From positions 1-50,280 of the forward strand of contig DLLG01000003.1 in the NCBI GenBank assembly GCA_002479075.1: DNA of 50,280 nucleotides, written 5' to 3'. This document shows positions 1 through 8,309 of this stretch, in pieces. Under the pieces are notes generated by a model. The model searched no databases. It was not told the origin of the DNA and saw only the letters and a program-made list of their open reading frames with translations. Source of the stretch: Clostridiales bacterium UBA7568 (GTDB taxonomy: Bacteria > Bacillota > Clostridia > Oscillospirales > CAG-272). The position numbers and the translations under genes were made by a program. How positions within the stretch are numbered: position 1 is the first letter of the stretch; each line of letters begins with the position of its first letter.

Positions 1-120
1 AGGCAAAAGAAACTTCGGTAATTGTTTTGTGCAAATATTTCATTACCTGCGCAAACGGGTATTACAACGTAGGGGACGGGTCTCCCGTCCCGACACCCCG
101 TCTTTATCGATATAAAAAGG
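1..120 (+). repeat. Dispersed repeat, module A (copy 1)
   Basis: This stretch begins with aggcaaaagaaacttcggt and contains gtgcaaatatttcatt, gtaggggacgggtctcccgt and gtctttatcgatata. The same ordered blocks recur in inverted orientation at the right end of the window (about 50160-50280), and a longer variant lies at about 13006-13205. It has no coding capacity I would trust. The copy is cut by the window start, so its true left end is not visible. Bases 121-230, between the repeat and the following terminator, hold nothing I recognise. Confidence 0.85.
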
Positions 121-230
121 TGAAAAGGCTTCTGTTATTTATTTTGCCCGCTTTTAATTCTCCCGCACACAATATAACAACTCCACTCGGAGCGCACCTT
201 TTCACTTTTCTCTCTTCCCTCTTAACTCAA

Positions 231-256
231 AAAATCCCCGCCGAAGCGGGGATTTT
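231..256 (-). terminator. Rho-independent terminator of the small lipoprotein gene
   Basis: A perfect 11-bp stem (aaaatccccgc / gcggggatttt) with a cgaa loop is followed on the minus strand by a run of T. It lies 9 bases after the stop codon of the minus-strand gene at 265-720. Confidence 0.9.
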
Positions 257-264
257 CTGTTTTG

Positions 265-720
265 TCACTTAACCGATTTAACGATGTTTGTTATCTCGTT
301 TATGTAAATGATGCTTGCGGGGAGAACGAGGCAGTTGCCGTTTGCATAGCCTGCGTTGACAAGTGCATCATACATTTTTTTAACGTCCTCATTTTCGGAA
401 ACGTCTTTTACAAGACCCTGAGCCGTTGCGCTGCTTTCGTAGTATTCAACGATCTCTTTTGTCGATTTGAACTCGATAACGATTGCGGAAGTAAGTCCGT
501 TGGACTTCTTTGTGAGCATATGAGTCTCAACTGCATATTCGTCCTTTGCGAGCTCTTCCTTTATCGTGTTCATAACGCCGGTAAAGGTTGTGTTGTTTTC
601 GTAACCTGCGTCAATAAATGCTTTTTCAATTGCGGAATATTTGGAACCGCAGGACGCGAGCATCGTCAGCGCCATAACAAGCACGAGCGCAAGGCTTACG
701 ATTTTTGTGATTTTCTTCAT
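265..720 (-). CDS. Small lipoprotein of unknown function
   Basis: The 151-residue product has a lipoprotein signal peptide: MKKITKIVS, a hydrophobic core, then the lipobox LASC, with the lipidated Cys near residue 24. The mature part of about 125 residues is soluble and shows no catalytic motif that I recognise; it is predicted to sit on the outer face of the membrane. The gene is monocistronic, with its own promoter about 105 bases upstream and a strong terminator directly after it. The untranslated leader contains a short GGACG/CGTCC hairpin. An overlapping plus-strand frame of 162 residues is a shadow. Function is unknown; similar short Clostridia lipoproteins are usually left as hypothetical. 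Confidence 0.85.
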   Translation of the reverse strand: MKKITKIVSLALVLVMALTMLASCGSKYSAIEKAFIDAGYENNTTFTGVMNTIKEELAKDEYAVETHMLTKKSNGLTSAIVIEFKSTKEIVEYYESSATAQGLVKDVSENEDVKKMYDALVNAGYANGNCLVLPASIIYINEITNIVKSVK

Positions 721-827
721 AAAATCCTCCGTATTAAGTTTGCTTTATGATTCTTGCCGGACGGAAAATGTCGTCCGACGGTCGGAGCGGGGCAAAAACC
801 GAATATCGCCCGCCTCAAACTATAATC

Positions 828-857
828 AGTATATCAAATAGCGCAGTGACGTGTCAA
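828..857 (-). promoter_or_regulatory. Sigma-A type promoter of the 265-720 lipoprotein gene
   Basis: On the minus strand TTGACA (852-857) is followed after 18 bases by TATACT (828-833). The expected transcript has a leader of about 100 bases before the start codon at 720. Confidence 0.75.
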
Positions 858-912
858 TATGCAAAAATGCCCGAATGTATAAATCTGCCGATGTGCAGAA
901 TTCATAAAAATT

Positions 913-940
913 AAAGCCGACGGTAAAGACCGTCGGCTTT
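913..940 (-). terminator. Rho-independent terminator after the 944-1831 gene
   Basis: An 11-bp stem aaagccgacgg / ccgtcggcttt with a 6-base loop, followed on the minus strand by an AT-rich stretch (taatttttatg), placed just after the stop codon at 944. Confidence 0.85.
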
Positions 941-943
941 GAG

Positions 944-1831
944 TTACTCATCATATTCGTAGACGCTTTCCAGAAGCCTTTCAAGCGAGGAAATGTTTTC
1001 GACGGTGAAATCAGAGATCTTCTCTCCCGTTCCGCTGATCTTAAAAGAATAATCCTTCGCTTGGGGGGCTGTACCTTCGCCGCCGACCATCATCATTTTA
1101 CCCGCAAGGTTGCCGCCTGTGTTTGTTCCGTTTACATAGACCTGGCGGATGTCAACATTCGGCTCTTCTTTTCCGCTTTTTTTGTCTGCAATATAAAATT
1201 CCCTCGGCGACGGACACAGCACAATCACCTTTTTAAGCGTCTTTTCGCCGTAATCCTTGCCCGTTGTCTCAAAACGAAGAGCCTTCGCCTTCATAGGCGC
1301 AGAAAAACCGATAATCCTGCCGACTTTTCCGAGCGGAACAGGCGCAATAGTGCACATAACGTCAGCCGAAGAGGATATTGCAAAGCTACGATCTCCAAAA
1401 AGCGTCGGCGCTATCATAACCTCAAAGACCGAGCGGTCGGTTTCAAATACGAAGTCCGTTTTGCCGGATACCGAAAAGAGCTTTCCGTATGGCTTTGAGA
1501 TCCATTCGACTTTTCCCTTTTTCGTCCTTTTAAGCGCACGGACAAGCTTTCCGCGTTTTCCCATCGCGCGGATGAAGCACACAAGCGCAAACAGCACGAT
1601 AAGTGCCGCCGCAATAATCGCAACAGTCAGCGGCTCGTATATTGTATATGCTACGAGCGGAATAATGATAAAAAGCGAGCACAGAACCATAAGTGTTATG
1701 GCGAGCAGGCGCGCCGCAAAGTTCTGCATAGAAATTCCGGTGCGCGACCTTTTGCCGCGATTCAGCTTCTGGGCATAGGTAAAGTTGCTTTCGTAATCGA
1801 ATGTACGATCATCTCTTTTTTCTCTTTTCAT
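944..1831 (-). CDS. Membrane protein with two N-terminal spans and a soluble C-terminal domain
   Basis: The 295-residue product starts with a basic cytoplasmic stretch of about 40 residues. Two hydrophobic segments follow (about residues 42-62 and 67-90), then a soluble domain of about 200 residues that should lie in the cytoplasm if the two spans form a hairpin. No catalytic motif is recognised. The start at 1831 is supported by a GGGAGG ribosome binding site and a near-consensus promoter directly upstream. It stands alone between its promoter and terminator, with the divergent glycosyltransferase gene on the other side. Function is unknown. Confidence 0.8.
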   Translation of the reverse strand: MKREKRDDRTFDYESNFTYAQKLNRGKRSRTGISMQNFAARLLAITLMVLCSLFIIIPLVAYTIYEPLTVAIIAAALIVLFALVCFIRAMGKRGKLVRALKRTKKGKVEWISKPYGKLFSVSGKTDFVFETDRSVFEVMIAPTLFGDRSFAISSSADVMCTIAPVPLGKVGRIIGFSAPMKAKALRFETTGKDYGEKTLKKVIVLCPSPREFYIADKKSGKEEPNVDIRQVYVNGTNTGGNLAGKMMMVGGEGTAPQAKDYSFKISGTGEKISDFTVENISSLERLLESVYEYDE

Positions 1832-1862
1832 ATTCCGACCTCCCGCTATATCATTTTTGTCT

Positions 1863-1892
1863 ATTATATCATATGCTATTCCGCCGTGTCAA
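1863..1892 (-). promoter_or_regulatory. Sigma-A promoter of the 944-1831 gene
   Basis: On the minus strand TTGACA (1887-1892), an 18-base spacer and TATAAT (1863-1868) lie about 35 bases upstream of the start codon. Confidence 0.85.
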
Positions 1893-1973
1893 GAATTTTC
1901 AGCCGCAATCAGGCTTTTTGTCATCTCTACTGTGAGTAGAGCCTGTGGTATAGCCGCAGGATTCGCTAATAGA

Positions 1974-2002
1974 TTGCTTTTTCCGCCGCTTTGTGATATC
2001 AT
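1974..2002 (+). promoter_or_regulatory. Candidate promoter of the glycosyltransferase-acyltransferase pair
   Basis: TTGCTT (1974-1979), a 17-base spacer and TATCAT (1997-2002) precede the start at 2046. Both hexamers deviate from consensus, so this is a weaker call than the other promoters in the window. Confidence 0.4.
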
Positions 2003-2045
2003 TATCGTGCCGGAAAGGCTGAATTTCATAAAAACGGAGATAAAA

Positions 2046-3194
2046 ATGAAGGTCACTATTGTATGCGAGGTTTTGGGCAAAGCAAACAACGGAACGACCG
2101 TTGCCGCCCTCAATCTTATCCGCTCGCTGAAAGAAAAAGGTCACGAAGTCAAGGTCATCTGCCCCGACGCAGACAGAGAAGGACTTGAAGGCTATTACAT
2201 TCTTCCCGTCACGAATATGGGAAGTCTTATAAACGGCATACTCGAAAAAAATCACGTCACGCTTGCAAAGTATGACGAACAGATTATTTACGACGCTATA
2301 AAGGATGCGGACGTTGTTCATTTTATGGTTCCGCTCTTCATTGCAAGACGTGCGACAAAGCTCGCTGTCAGGCTCGGCAAGCCTATAACCGCCGGCTTCC
2401 ACGCACAGGCTGAAAACCTTACGGCGCATATCGTCGGGCTGATGGGAAACCGCCTTGCAAATCATCTGACATACGAATGGTATGATAAAAACCTCTTCTG
2501 CCGCGCAAATGCGATCCATTATCCGACGCAGTTCATCCGCGACGTTTTTGAGGGAGAGGTCCGTCGCAAAACGAACGGCTATGTCATCTCAAACGGCGTC
2601 TGCGAGGATTTCAAGCCCGCTCCTGCCGAAAAGCCCGAGCAATATAAGGACAAGTTCTGCATACTTTTCACAGGCAGACTTTCAAAGGAAAAATCGCACA
2701 TTGTTCTTATGAAAGCCGTCAGAAAGTCAAAATATGCAGATAAGATTCAGCTCTTCTTTGCCGGGAACGGACCGCTGCTCGAAAGAATTGAGAAATACGG
2801 AAAGAAATATCTGAAAAATCCCCCCGTTATCGGGTTTTACAGTCGCGCAGAGCTTGTAAACATTATAAACTACTGCGATCTTTACTGTCACCCGGCGGAA
2901 ATTGAGATCGAAGCGATTGCCTGCCTTGAAGCGATCTCCTGCGGGCTCGTTCCCGTAATAGCGAATTCGCCCCGTTGCGCAACAAAGGCGTTTGCCCTTG
3001 ACGAGCGGTGTCTTTTCGAGGTCAACAATCCAGACGACCTCGCAAAAAAAATCGATTATTTCATTGAACATCCGGAGGAAAAAGCCGCCCTGCGCGAAAG
3101 GTATCTCTCCGAAAGCGTCACCTTCGATCAGAGACATTGTATGGATATGATGGAGCGGATGCTGCTTGACCAGATAAAAGAAAAAAGAGCCTGA
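2046..3194 (+). CDS. Family 4 glycosyltransferase
   Basis: The 382-residue cytoplasmic enzyme has the GT-B layout of GT4 enzymes. The N-terminal acceptor domain starts MKVTIVCEVL and carries an NNGTT loop. The C-terminal nucleotide-sugar domain starts near residue 205 (ILFTGRLSKEKS) and carries the EIEAIACLEAISCGLVPV stretch, which contains the E-x7-E type motif. I place the start at 2046 because GGAGA lies five bases before it; the open frame runs back to 1857 but without a ribosome binding site. The PlsC-type acyltransferase follows after 8 bases, so the pair may make a glycosylated membrane lipid such as a glycosyl-diacylglycerol. That role is inference; the sugar and acceptor cannot be read from the sequence. 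Confidence 0.9.
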   Translation: MKVTIVCEVLGKANNGTTVAALNLIRSLKEKGHEVKVICPDADREGLEGYYILPVTNMGSLINGILEKNHVTLAKYDEQIIYDAIKDADVVHFMVPLFIARRATKLAVRLGKPITAGFHAQAENLTAHIVGLMGNRLANHLTYEWYDKNLFCRANAIHYPTQFIRDVFEGEVRRKTNGYVISNGVCEDFKPAPAEKPEQYKDKFCILFTGRLSKEKSHIVLMKAVRKSKYADKIQLFFAGNGPLLERIEKYGKKYLKNPPVIGFYSRAELVNIINYCDLYCHPAEIEIEAIACLEAISCGLVPVIANSPRCATKAFALDERCLFEVNNPDDLAKKIDYFIEHPEEKAALRERYLSESVTFDQRHCMDMMERMLLDQIKEKRA

Positions 3195-3202
3195 AAACAG
3201 CT

Positions 3203-4009
3203 ATGAAAAAGCATTATTACTATTACTTCGACGAGAGAACGGACGATTTTGCGGGAAACAATATCAACGGCGATAAAACCCCGAAGGACTTTGATTATCT
3301 GCCCAAAAACATATTTTACAGGATATTCAAGCCCGTTGTCTATTATCTCATTCTGCCGATAGTCGCCCTTATCGTGACCGTTATGGGAATACCGATAAAG
3401 AACAGAAAAGTTCTGAGAAACCGCAGGGACAAGAAAAAGGGATACTTTATTTACAGCAACCATACAGGCGCTCTCGGAGATGTTTTTTCCGCTCCGAAGA
3501 TTGCCTTTCCCCGCCAATGCTACGTTCTTGCAAACCCCGATGCCATAAGCATCCCGGGGATAAGGCTTCTCGTCAGATTTCTCGGCGCAATGCCGATTCC
3601 GTCCGATATAAAAACTTATGCAAAATTCAAAGCGGCGATCGGAAAGGCGTATGAGAAGGGAGCGGTCATCTCGATTTTTCCGGAGGCACACATCTGGCCG
3701 AAATATAATGAAATCCGCGATTTTTCCGATGTTTCGTTTTATTATCCCGTCGAGCTCGATGCGCCTTGCTTTGTTAAAACGACGGTGTATATAAAGAAGA
3801 AAAACGGCAAAACAAAAGCAAAAATGATCTGCGACGGTCCGTTTTATCCGGACAAGTCGCTCTCCCGCAGAGATGCGCAGGCAAAACTCTGCTGCGAGGT
3901 AAAGGAAACAATGAAAATGCGCGCAAAGGAATATAATTCCTCCCCGGACGAAAGGCACACATATATCAGAGTTGCCTCGGCGGAGGATGTTCGAACCGAA
4001 ACAGCATAA
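3203..4009 (+). CDS. PlsC-type 1-acylglycerol-phosphate acyltransferase
   Basis: The 268-residue membrane-associated acyltransferase has a hydrophobic stretch at about residues 43-65. The acyltransferase core then shows a YSNHTGALGD block, which stands for the catalytic NHxxxxD motif, and FPEAHIW, which stands for the substrate-binding FPEG motif. The His-to-Asp spacing is one residue longer than the usual HX4D, and FPEG is altered to FPEA. The enzyme should move an acyl group onto a lysophospholipid or a related acceptor at the inner membrane face. It is cotranscribed with the upstream glycosyltransferase (8-base gap), so it may act on the same glycolipid. A shared bidirectional terminator follows. 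Confidence 0.85.
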   Translation: MKKHYYYYFDERTDDFAGNNINGDKTPKDFDYLPKNIFYRIFKPVVYYLILPIVALIVTVMGIPIKNRKVLRNRRDKKKGYFIYSNHTGALGDVFSAPKIAFPRQCYVLANPDAISIPGIRLLVRFLGAMPIPSDIKTYAKFKAAIGKAYEKGAVISIFPEAHIWPKYNEIRDFSDVSFYYPVELDAPCFVKTTVYIKKKNGKTKAKMICDGPFYPDKSLSRRDAQAKLCCEVKETMKMRAKEYNSSPDERHTYIRVASAEDVRTETA

Positions 4010-4045
4010 AAAATCCCTTTCGGAGCTTTCCGAAAGGGATTTTTT
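4008..4045. terminator. Bidirectional terminator between convergent genes
   Basis: The stem aatccctttcgga / tccgaaagggatt is flanked by A-runs on the left and T-runs on the right, so it can end both the acyltransferase transcript and the convergent gene at 4044-6209, whose stop codon it touches. Confidence 0.9.
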
Positions 4046-6209
4046 ATTTTTTCATAAGCATATCGACTGTCTTTTCATACATTTCCCGCCATTCCGGCAG
4101 CTTTTCCAAGAGATTTCTCCGTATCTCTCCGCTACGGGAGAGCACAACGTCAGCGAGCGAGATTATATCGTCCCGCATCGACGTTTCGGAAAGGCAGAAC
4201 GCCTCATCTCCCTCTGCGGCAATCATTTCTGCATACGAAAACAGCTTTATATCATCCGAAACAGCAACGGCGGGACAAAGCGCGACCGTCGCAAGCACAA
4301 GCGAATGAAGCCTGGAGCCTATCAGCACCTCCGCCCCGGAAATAAGCCCCGAAACCTCCTCCGAGGACATTCCGCAGATGAGAAGCTCGCCGCCCGTTCC
4401 GCAGGCGACCTTCTCGCATATCTTCATATCCTCCTTTTCATACATCGGGAGGATATACGCCTTCATTTTGTGCCGCTCGGACAGCGTTTTTACAGCACCG
4501 ATAAGCTCCTCCGCCGCAGCTTCCGAAAAGAATTTCGGCGAGACGACGAAATATTTTCCGTCCCTTTTTGCGCCGGCGTCAGGAACCGTTTTTATAGCGG
4601 GGTCAAACGTCAGAATCGGCGAAAGCTCCGGGCAAAACTCTTCCGCAAGCTCAAACGAATACGCTTCTCTCATCGATACCGCGTCCGCCTCCGACAGCGC
4701 ACGAGCCGTTATTTTCAGCGCCCTCGCGCTTTCAAAGGGTCCGAGCCCGTTTGCGAAGATTACGGTCCTACAACCCTTTTCCTTCGCCAGCGACAGCATT
4801 TTCGAATAATAAAGAAGTGACGCAAAGCTCGTCTTGTCCTGCAAAAGGTTTCCGCCGCCAAAGACGAACGTATCCGTGTTTTTCAGCGCTTTAATGACGG
4901 CGGGAATATTCATTCTCTGCACCGTCGCGACGGAAAACCGCCTTGAAGTTTTTTTCGGCGTATGCGTCATAACGCAGATGTCGGCGGAGGGCTCTCTTTC
5001 CCTTATGGACGAGATTATACATTTTTCAAGCGCCTCGTCCCCCGTGTTTCCGAAGCCGTAATAGCCGCAGAGGGTAAAATCGTGACGCTTTCCCGTAACG
5101 ATTTTTGAAAGGCGGAGGTATTCTCTCTCGCATATATCCGCCATAATACCGACAGAATAATTATTGCAGACGTATTCGCGGCAGGCTCTGCCCATAGCCC
5201 TGCGCTCGTCCTCCGTCATCGAAAGAAGTGCTTTGAGGTCGCGGCAGAGCGTGGCTTCATCCGGAAGCGGAAGCCCCCTGCCGCAGAAATTTGTCCTCTC
5301 GCACACAGGTTTGCTTTCATCCGAAAATATGCCTATATGCCCCTGCGACCCTGTTATAACCGCCGGCACGCCACAAGCCATAGCTTCCAGCGCCGCGCGG
5401 GAGGGGCCTGCAAAAATGCTCGCCGCCTTCATAAATTTATAAGCGTCCGCCCTTGCGCCGACGGCAATTACCGCCTCTCTGCCAAGGGCTTTGTTCGTAT
5501 CTCCGGCAATACTGCGGACTCTCTCAAGCTCGCTTCCGCCGCCGACGATTACAAGCACGGCTGCGGGATATTTCTTCCCGACGACGCGCATACTCTCCGC
5601 CAGCTTTTCGGCGCAGAGAGATGAATAGCTTTCCAGCCTGCTGACGTGCAGAATGACGGTCTTCCCCGCAAGAGAGGGAAACTCCGCAAACAATTCCTCC
5701 CCGCCGGACGGGGAGAATTTCTCCGTATCGATACCGTTCGGGATAACGGAGATGTTCTCCTTCGGGAATCCGTAGCTTTCAGCAACATAATCCTTTATAT
5801 CGGGGCTGACTGCAAAGCAATGCTCTCCCCAGTCTGTCAGACTGCGAAGAAGCGGCGTGACTTTGAAATCGTAATGCGCCGTCGTCACAAAGCGGAAGCC
5901 GTATTTCTTCTGAAGTCCGCCGCAGATAAGTGCGGGAATTCTTGCGTGAGCGTGGACAATATCGAATTTTTCTCTTTTTATAAGGGCGGACAGCTTCCGT
6001 CGCCCCGCCGCCATAAGCAGCGGATTTTTTGAATAAAGCGGCACCGTCACGGTTTTTATGCCGAGAGAGGACAGCTCCTCCGCATATCTTCCCCCGCCGG
6101 AGGCGACCGTCACCTCGTGCCCACGGATGGAAAGCGCCTTTGCAAGCTCGAAGATATGCGTCTCCGCCCCGCCCATATTCATTTTCATCGTGCAAAGAAG
6201 TATCTTCAT
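4044..6209 (-). CDS. csaB: Glycosyltransferase-CsaB polysaccharide pyruvyltransferase fusion
   Basis: This 721-residue protein joins two enzymes. Residues 1 to about 370 are a GT4 glycosyltransferase (NMGGAETHIFELAKAL at the N-terminus, AALEAMACGVPAV in the sugar-nucleotide domain). Residues from about 378 to the end are a CsaB-type pyruvyltransferase, with GYYGFGNTGDEA, FGGGNLLQD and GSRLHSLVLA. CsaB adds a pyruvyl ketal to a secondary cell-wall polymer, the usual anchor for SLH-domain surface proteins. The GT domain may add the sugar that is then pyruvylated. The start at 6209 is supported by a GGAGG site 3-7 bases upstream. CsaB is often a separate protein of about 360 residues, so the fusion links two consecutive steps. 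Confidence 0.92.
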   Translation of the reverse strand: MKILLCTMKMNMGGAETHIFELAKALSIRGHEVTVASGGGRYAEELSSLGIKTVTVPLYSKNPLLMAAGRRKLSALIKREKFDIVHAHARIPALICGGLQKKYGFRFVTTAHYDFKVTPLLRSLTDWGEHCFAVSPDIKDYVAESYGFPKENISVIPNGIDTEKFSPSGGEELFAEFPSLAGKTVILHVSRLESYSSLCAEKLAESMRVVGKKYPAAVLVIVGGGSELERVRSIAGDTNKALGREAVIAVGARADAYKFMKAASIFAGPSRAALEAMACGVPAVITGSQGHIGIFSDESKPVCERTNFCGRGLPLPDEATLCRDLKALLSMTEDERRAMGRACREYVCNNYSVGIMADICEREYLRLSKIVTGKRHDFTLCGYYGFGNTGDEALEKCIISSIREREPSADICVMTHTPKKTSRRFSVATVQRMNIPAVIKALKNTDTFVFGGGNLLQDKTSFASLLYYSKMLSLAKEKGCRTVIFANGLGPFESARALKITARALSEADAVSMREAYSFELAEEFCPELSPILTFDPAIKTVPDAGAKRDGKYFVVSPKFFSEAAAEELIGAVKTLSERHKMKAYILPMYEKEDMKICEKVACGTGGELLICGMSSEEVSGLISGAEVLIGSRLHSLVLATVALCPAVAVSDDIKLFSYAEMIAAEGDEAFCLSETSMRDDIISLADVVLSRSGEIRRNLLEKLPEWREMYEKTVDMLMKK

Positions 6210-6227
6210 TCCGCCTCCGATAAAACT

Positions 6228-6254
6228 TCACTCCCGAAGGGAATTCGGGAGTGA
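6228..6254 (-). terminator. Terminator of the transketolase operon
   Basis: An 11-bp perfect stem tcactcccgaa / ttcgggagtga with a 5-base loop, followed on the minus strand by agttttat. It lies between the transketolase stop codon at 6273 and the next gene start at 6209. Confidence 0.75.
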
Positions 6255-6272
6255 CGCTTTGTTTTTCTGAAA

Positions 6273-7217
6273 TTATTTCTTGAGGGCAACCGCTGCCTTT
6301 GCCTTTGCGGCGATATTTGCGGCTGTGAGTCCGTATTCTTCAAGAAGAACGGGAACCTTGCCGCTCTTGCCGAATTTGTCCTCAACGCCGACTCTGAGCA
6401 CAGGCGTCGGGTGTTTTTCGGAAAGAACCTCGCAGACAGCACCGCCGAGACCGCCGATGATGTTGTGTTCCTCTGCCGTAACAACTGCGCCTGTCTTCTT
6501 TGCGCTGTTTATGATGAGCTCTTCGTCAAGAGGCTTGATTGTATGGATGTTTATGACCTCGGCGTCAATGCCTTCGGCTTTGAGAAGCTCTCTTGCTTCA
6601 AGCGCAAGATGAACCATATATCCGGTTGCGACGATCGTAACGTCCTTACCTTCGGCGAGAGTGATTCCCTTGCCGATCTCAAACTTATATGTTTTCTCAT
6701 CATAGAGATAAGGAACTGCGGCTCTGCCGAAGCGGAGATATACGGGTCCCTTATAATTGATTGCGGCTTCAACTGCGGCAAACGTTTCAAGACCGTCTGC
6801 GGGGTTGATTATGACCATTCCGGGGATTGTACGCATAAGGGCGATGTCCTCGTTGCACTGATGAGTTGCGCCGTCCTCGCCGACTGTGATGCCTGCGTGA
6901 GTTGCGCCGATTTTAACGTTGAGATGAGGATAGCCGATTGAGTTTCTTATCTGCTCAAAGGCTCTGCCCGCCGCAAACATAGCAAAACTGGACGCAAACG
7001 GGATCTTGCCCGTCGTTGCCATACCTGCCGCAACGGTTACCATATTGCCTTCTGCGATACCGCAGTCAAAATGTCTTTCGGGGAATTTCTTTTTGAAAAC
7101 GCCTGTTTTTGTTGCTTCTGCAAGGTCTGCGTCGAGAACGACGAGATCCTTATACTTATCGCCGAGAGCGGCAAGCGCGTCTCCGTAAGCCTGTCTTGTT
7201 GCAATTTTATCAGCCAT
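6273..7217 (-). CDS. Transketolase, C-terminal subunit
   Basis: The 314-residue protein is the pyrimidine-binding and C-terminal half of a split transketolase. It shows VLDADLAEATKT, FDCGIAEGNMVTVAAGMA (including the Glu that activates the thiamine ring), GATHAGITVGEDGATHQ and the transketolase C-terminal domain. Together with the upstream gene it moves two-carbon ketol units between sugar phosphates in the non-oxidative pentose phosphate pathway. Split transketolases are common in Clostridia and archaea. The gap to the N-terminal subunit gene is 15 bases, and a GGGGAGG site precedes the start. Confidence 0.95.
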   Translation of the reverse strand: MADKIATRQAYGDALAALGDKYKDLVVLDADLAEATKTGVFKKKFPERHFDCGIAEGNMVTVAAGMATTGKIPFASSFAMFAAGRAFEQIRNSIGYPHLNVKIGATHAGITVGEDGATHQCNEDIALMRTIPGMVIINPADGLETFAAVEAAINYKGPVYLRFGRAAVPYLYDEKTYKFEIGKGITLAEGKDVTIVATGYMVHLALEARELLKAEGIDAEVINIHTIKPLDEELIINSAKKTGAVVTAEEHNIIGGLGGAVCEVLSEKHPTPVLRVGVEDKFGKSGKVPVLLEEYGLTAANIAAKAKAAVALKK

Positions 7218-7232
7218 TACCGTATCCTCCCC

Positions 7233-8063
7233 TTACTGCATCGAAGCGGTGATTTCAGCAACCGCCTGTTCATATTCCTCGGCGTTCGGAGCTTTTCCGT
7301 GCCAGCCGACCTTGTTTTCCATAAACGAAACGCCCTTGCCCTTTGTCGACTTTGCGATTATCGCCGTCGGCTTGCCCTTGCACGCCTTCGCCGCTTCGAC
7401 AGCCGCTTCGATCTCATCGAAATTGTGAGCGTCTATTGTGATAACGTTCCAGTTGAACGCTTCGAACTTCTTGTCAAGAGGAGTGGGGTCGATAACGTCA
7501 ACGATCGGTCCGTCTATCTGAAGTCCGTTGAAGTCAACGAAGATGCAGAGGTTATCGAGTTTGTAATGAGCGGCAAACATAGCTGCCTCCCAGACCTGAC
7601 CCTCTTCCGTTTCACCGTCGCCGAGGACGGAATAAACACGGTAATCCTTATCGGAAATCTTGCCGGAAAGAGCCATACCGCAAGCGGCAGAAATTCCGAG
7701 ACCGAGGGAGCCTGTCGTCATATCGACGCCGGGCGTATGCTTCATATCGGGGTGACCCTGAAGGAAGCTGCTCGCATTACGGAAGCCCTTGAGCTCCGAA
7801 ACGTCAAAATAGCCTCTGTTTGCAAGAGTTGCATAGAGGGCGGGAGCCGTGTGTCCCTTTGAAAGAACGAAACGGTCGCGATCTTCCCATTCGGGGTTCT
7901 TCGGGTCGATTCTCATTTCCTTGAAGAAGAGATATGAGAGAATGTCTGCTATCGAGAGCGAGCCGCCCGGGTGTCCCGATGAAGCGGAAAATACTTCTTC
8001 AAGAATTCCGAGACGGATCTTTGCCGCTGTATTCTGCAGCGATTTCTTTGTGGAATTATCCAT
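7233..8063 (-). CDS. Transketolase, N-terminal subunit
   Basis: The 276-residue protein is the diphosphate-binding half of split transketolase. Key blocks are SSGHPGGSLSIADIL near the N-terminus, SKGHTAPALYA, and GDGETEEGQVWEAAMFAAHYKLDN, the GDG...N thiamine diphosphate/metal motif. It forms the active site jointly with the C-terminal subunit encoded 15 bases downstream. A TCGGAGG site precedes the start at 8063, and a consensus promoter lies about 70 bases upstream. Confidence 0.95.
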   Translation of the reverse strand: MDNSTKKSLQNTAAKIRLGILEEVFSASSGHPGGSLSIADILSYLFFKEMRIDPKNPEWEDRDRFVLSKGHTAPALYATLANRGYFDVSELKGFRNASSFLQGHPDMKHTPGVDMTTGSLGLGISAACGMALSGKISDKDYRVYSVLGDGETEEGQVWEAAMFAAHYKLDNLCIFVDFNGLQIDGPIVDVIDPTPLDKKFEAFNWNVITIDAHNFDEIEAAVEAAKACKGKPTAIIAKSTKGKGVSFMENKVGWHGKAPNAEEYEQAVAEITASMQ

Positions 8064-8128
8064 CTATTTTTCCTCCGAGATAATTATTTTTGAGATTGCT
8101 TTTCCGGCCGCGCCGGATTCCAACTTAA

Positions 8129-8157
8129 ATTATAGCCCAACACTCTTTTTTTGTCAA
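8129..8157 (-). promoter_or_regulatory. Consensus sigma-A promoter of the transketolase operon
   Basis: On the minus strand TTGACA (8152-8157), a 17-base spacer and TATAAT (8129-8134). Both hexamers match consensus exactly. Confidence 0.9.
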
Positions 8158-8220
8158 TAAAATTCGGAGCAATAAAGGATAAATATCTCAAAAAACAGCC
8201 GTATGTTTGAAAAAATCATC

Positions 8221-8249
8221 TTGTAATCGGTGGAATGTCGTTGTATAAT
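8221..8249 (+). promoter_or_regulatory. Promoter of the asnS operon
   Basis: TTGTAA (8221-8226), a 17-base spacer and TATAAT (8244-8249), about 60 bases before the asnS start. The leader is too short for a T-box. Confidence 0.8.
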
Positions 8250-8309
8250 ATACTTTGTATATATATTTTCGCCAATATAATAAATTCTAACAAAAAAGGT
8301 GATGAAAAA

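Noticed and set aside
3128..3958. 276-codon minus-strand frame over the acyltransferase gene
   Set aside because: Shadow; the plus-strand product carries the acyltransferase motifs.
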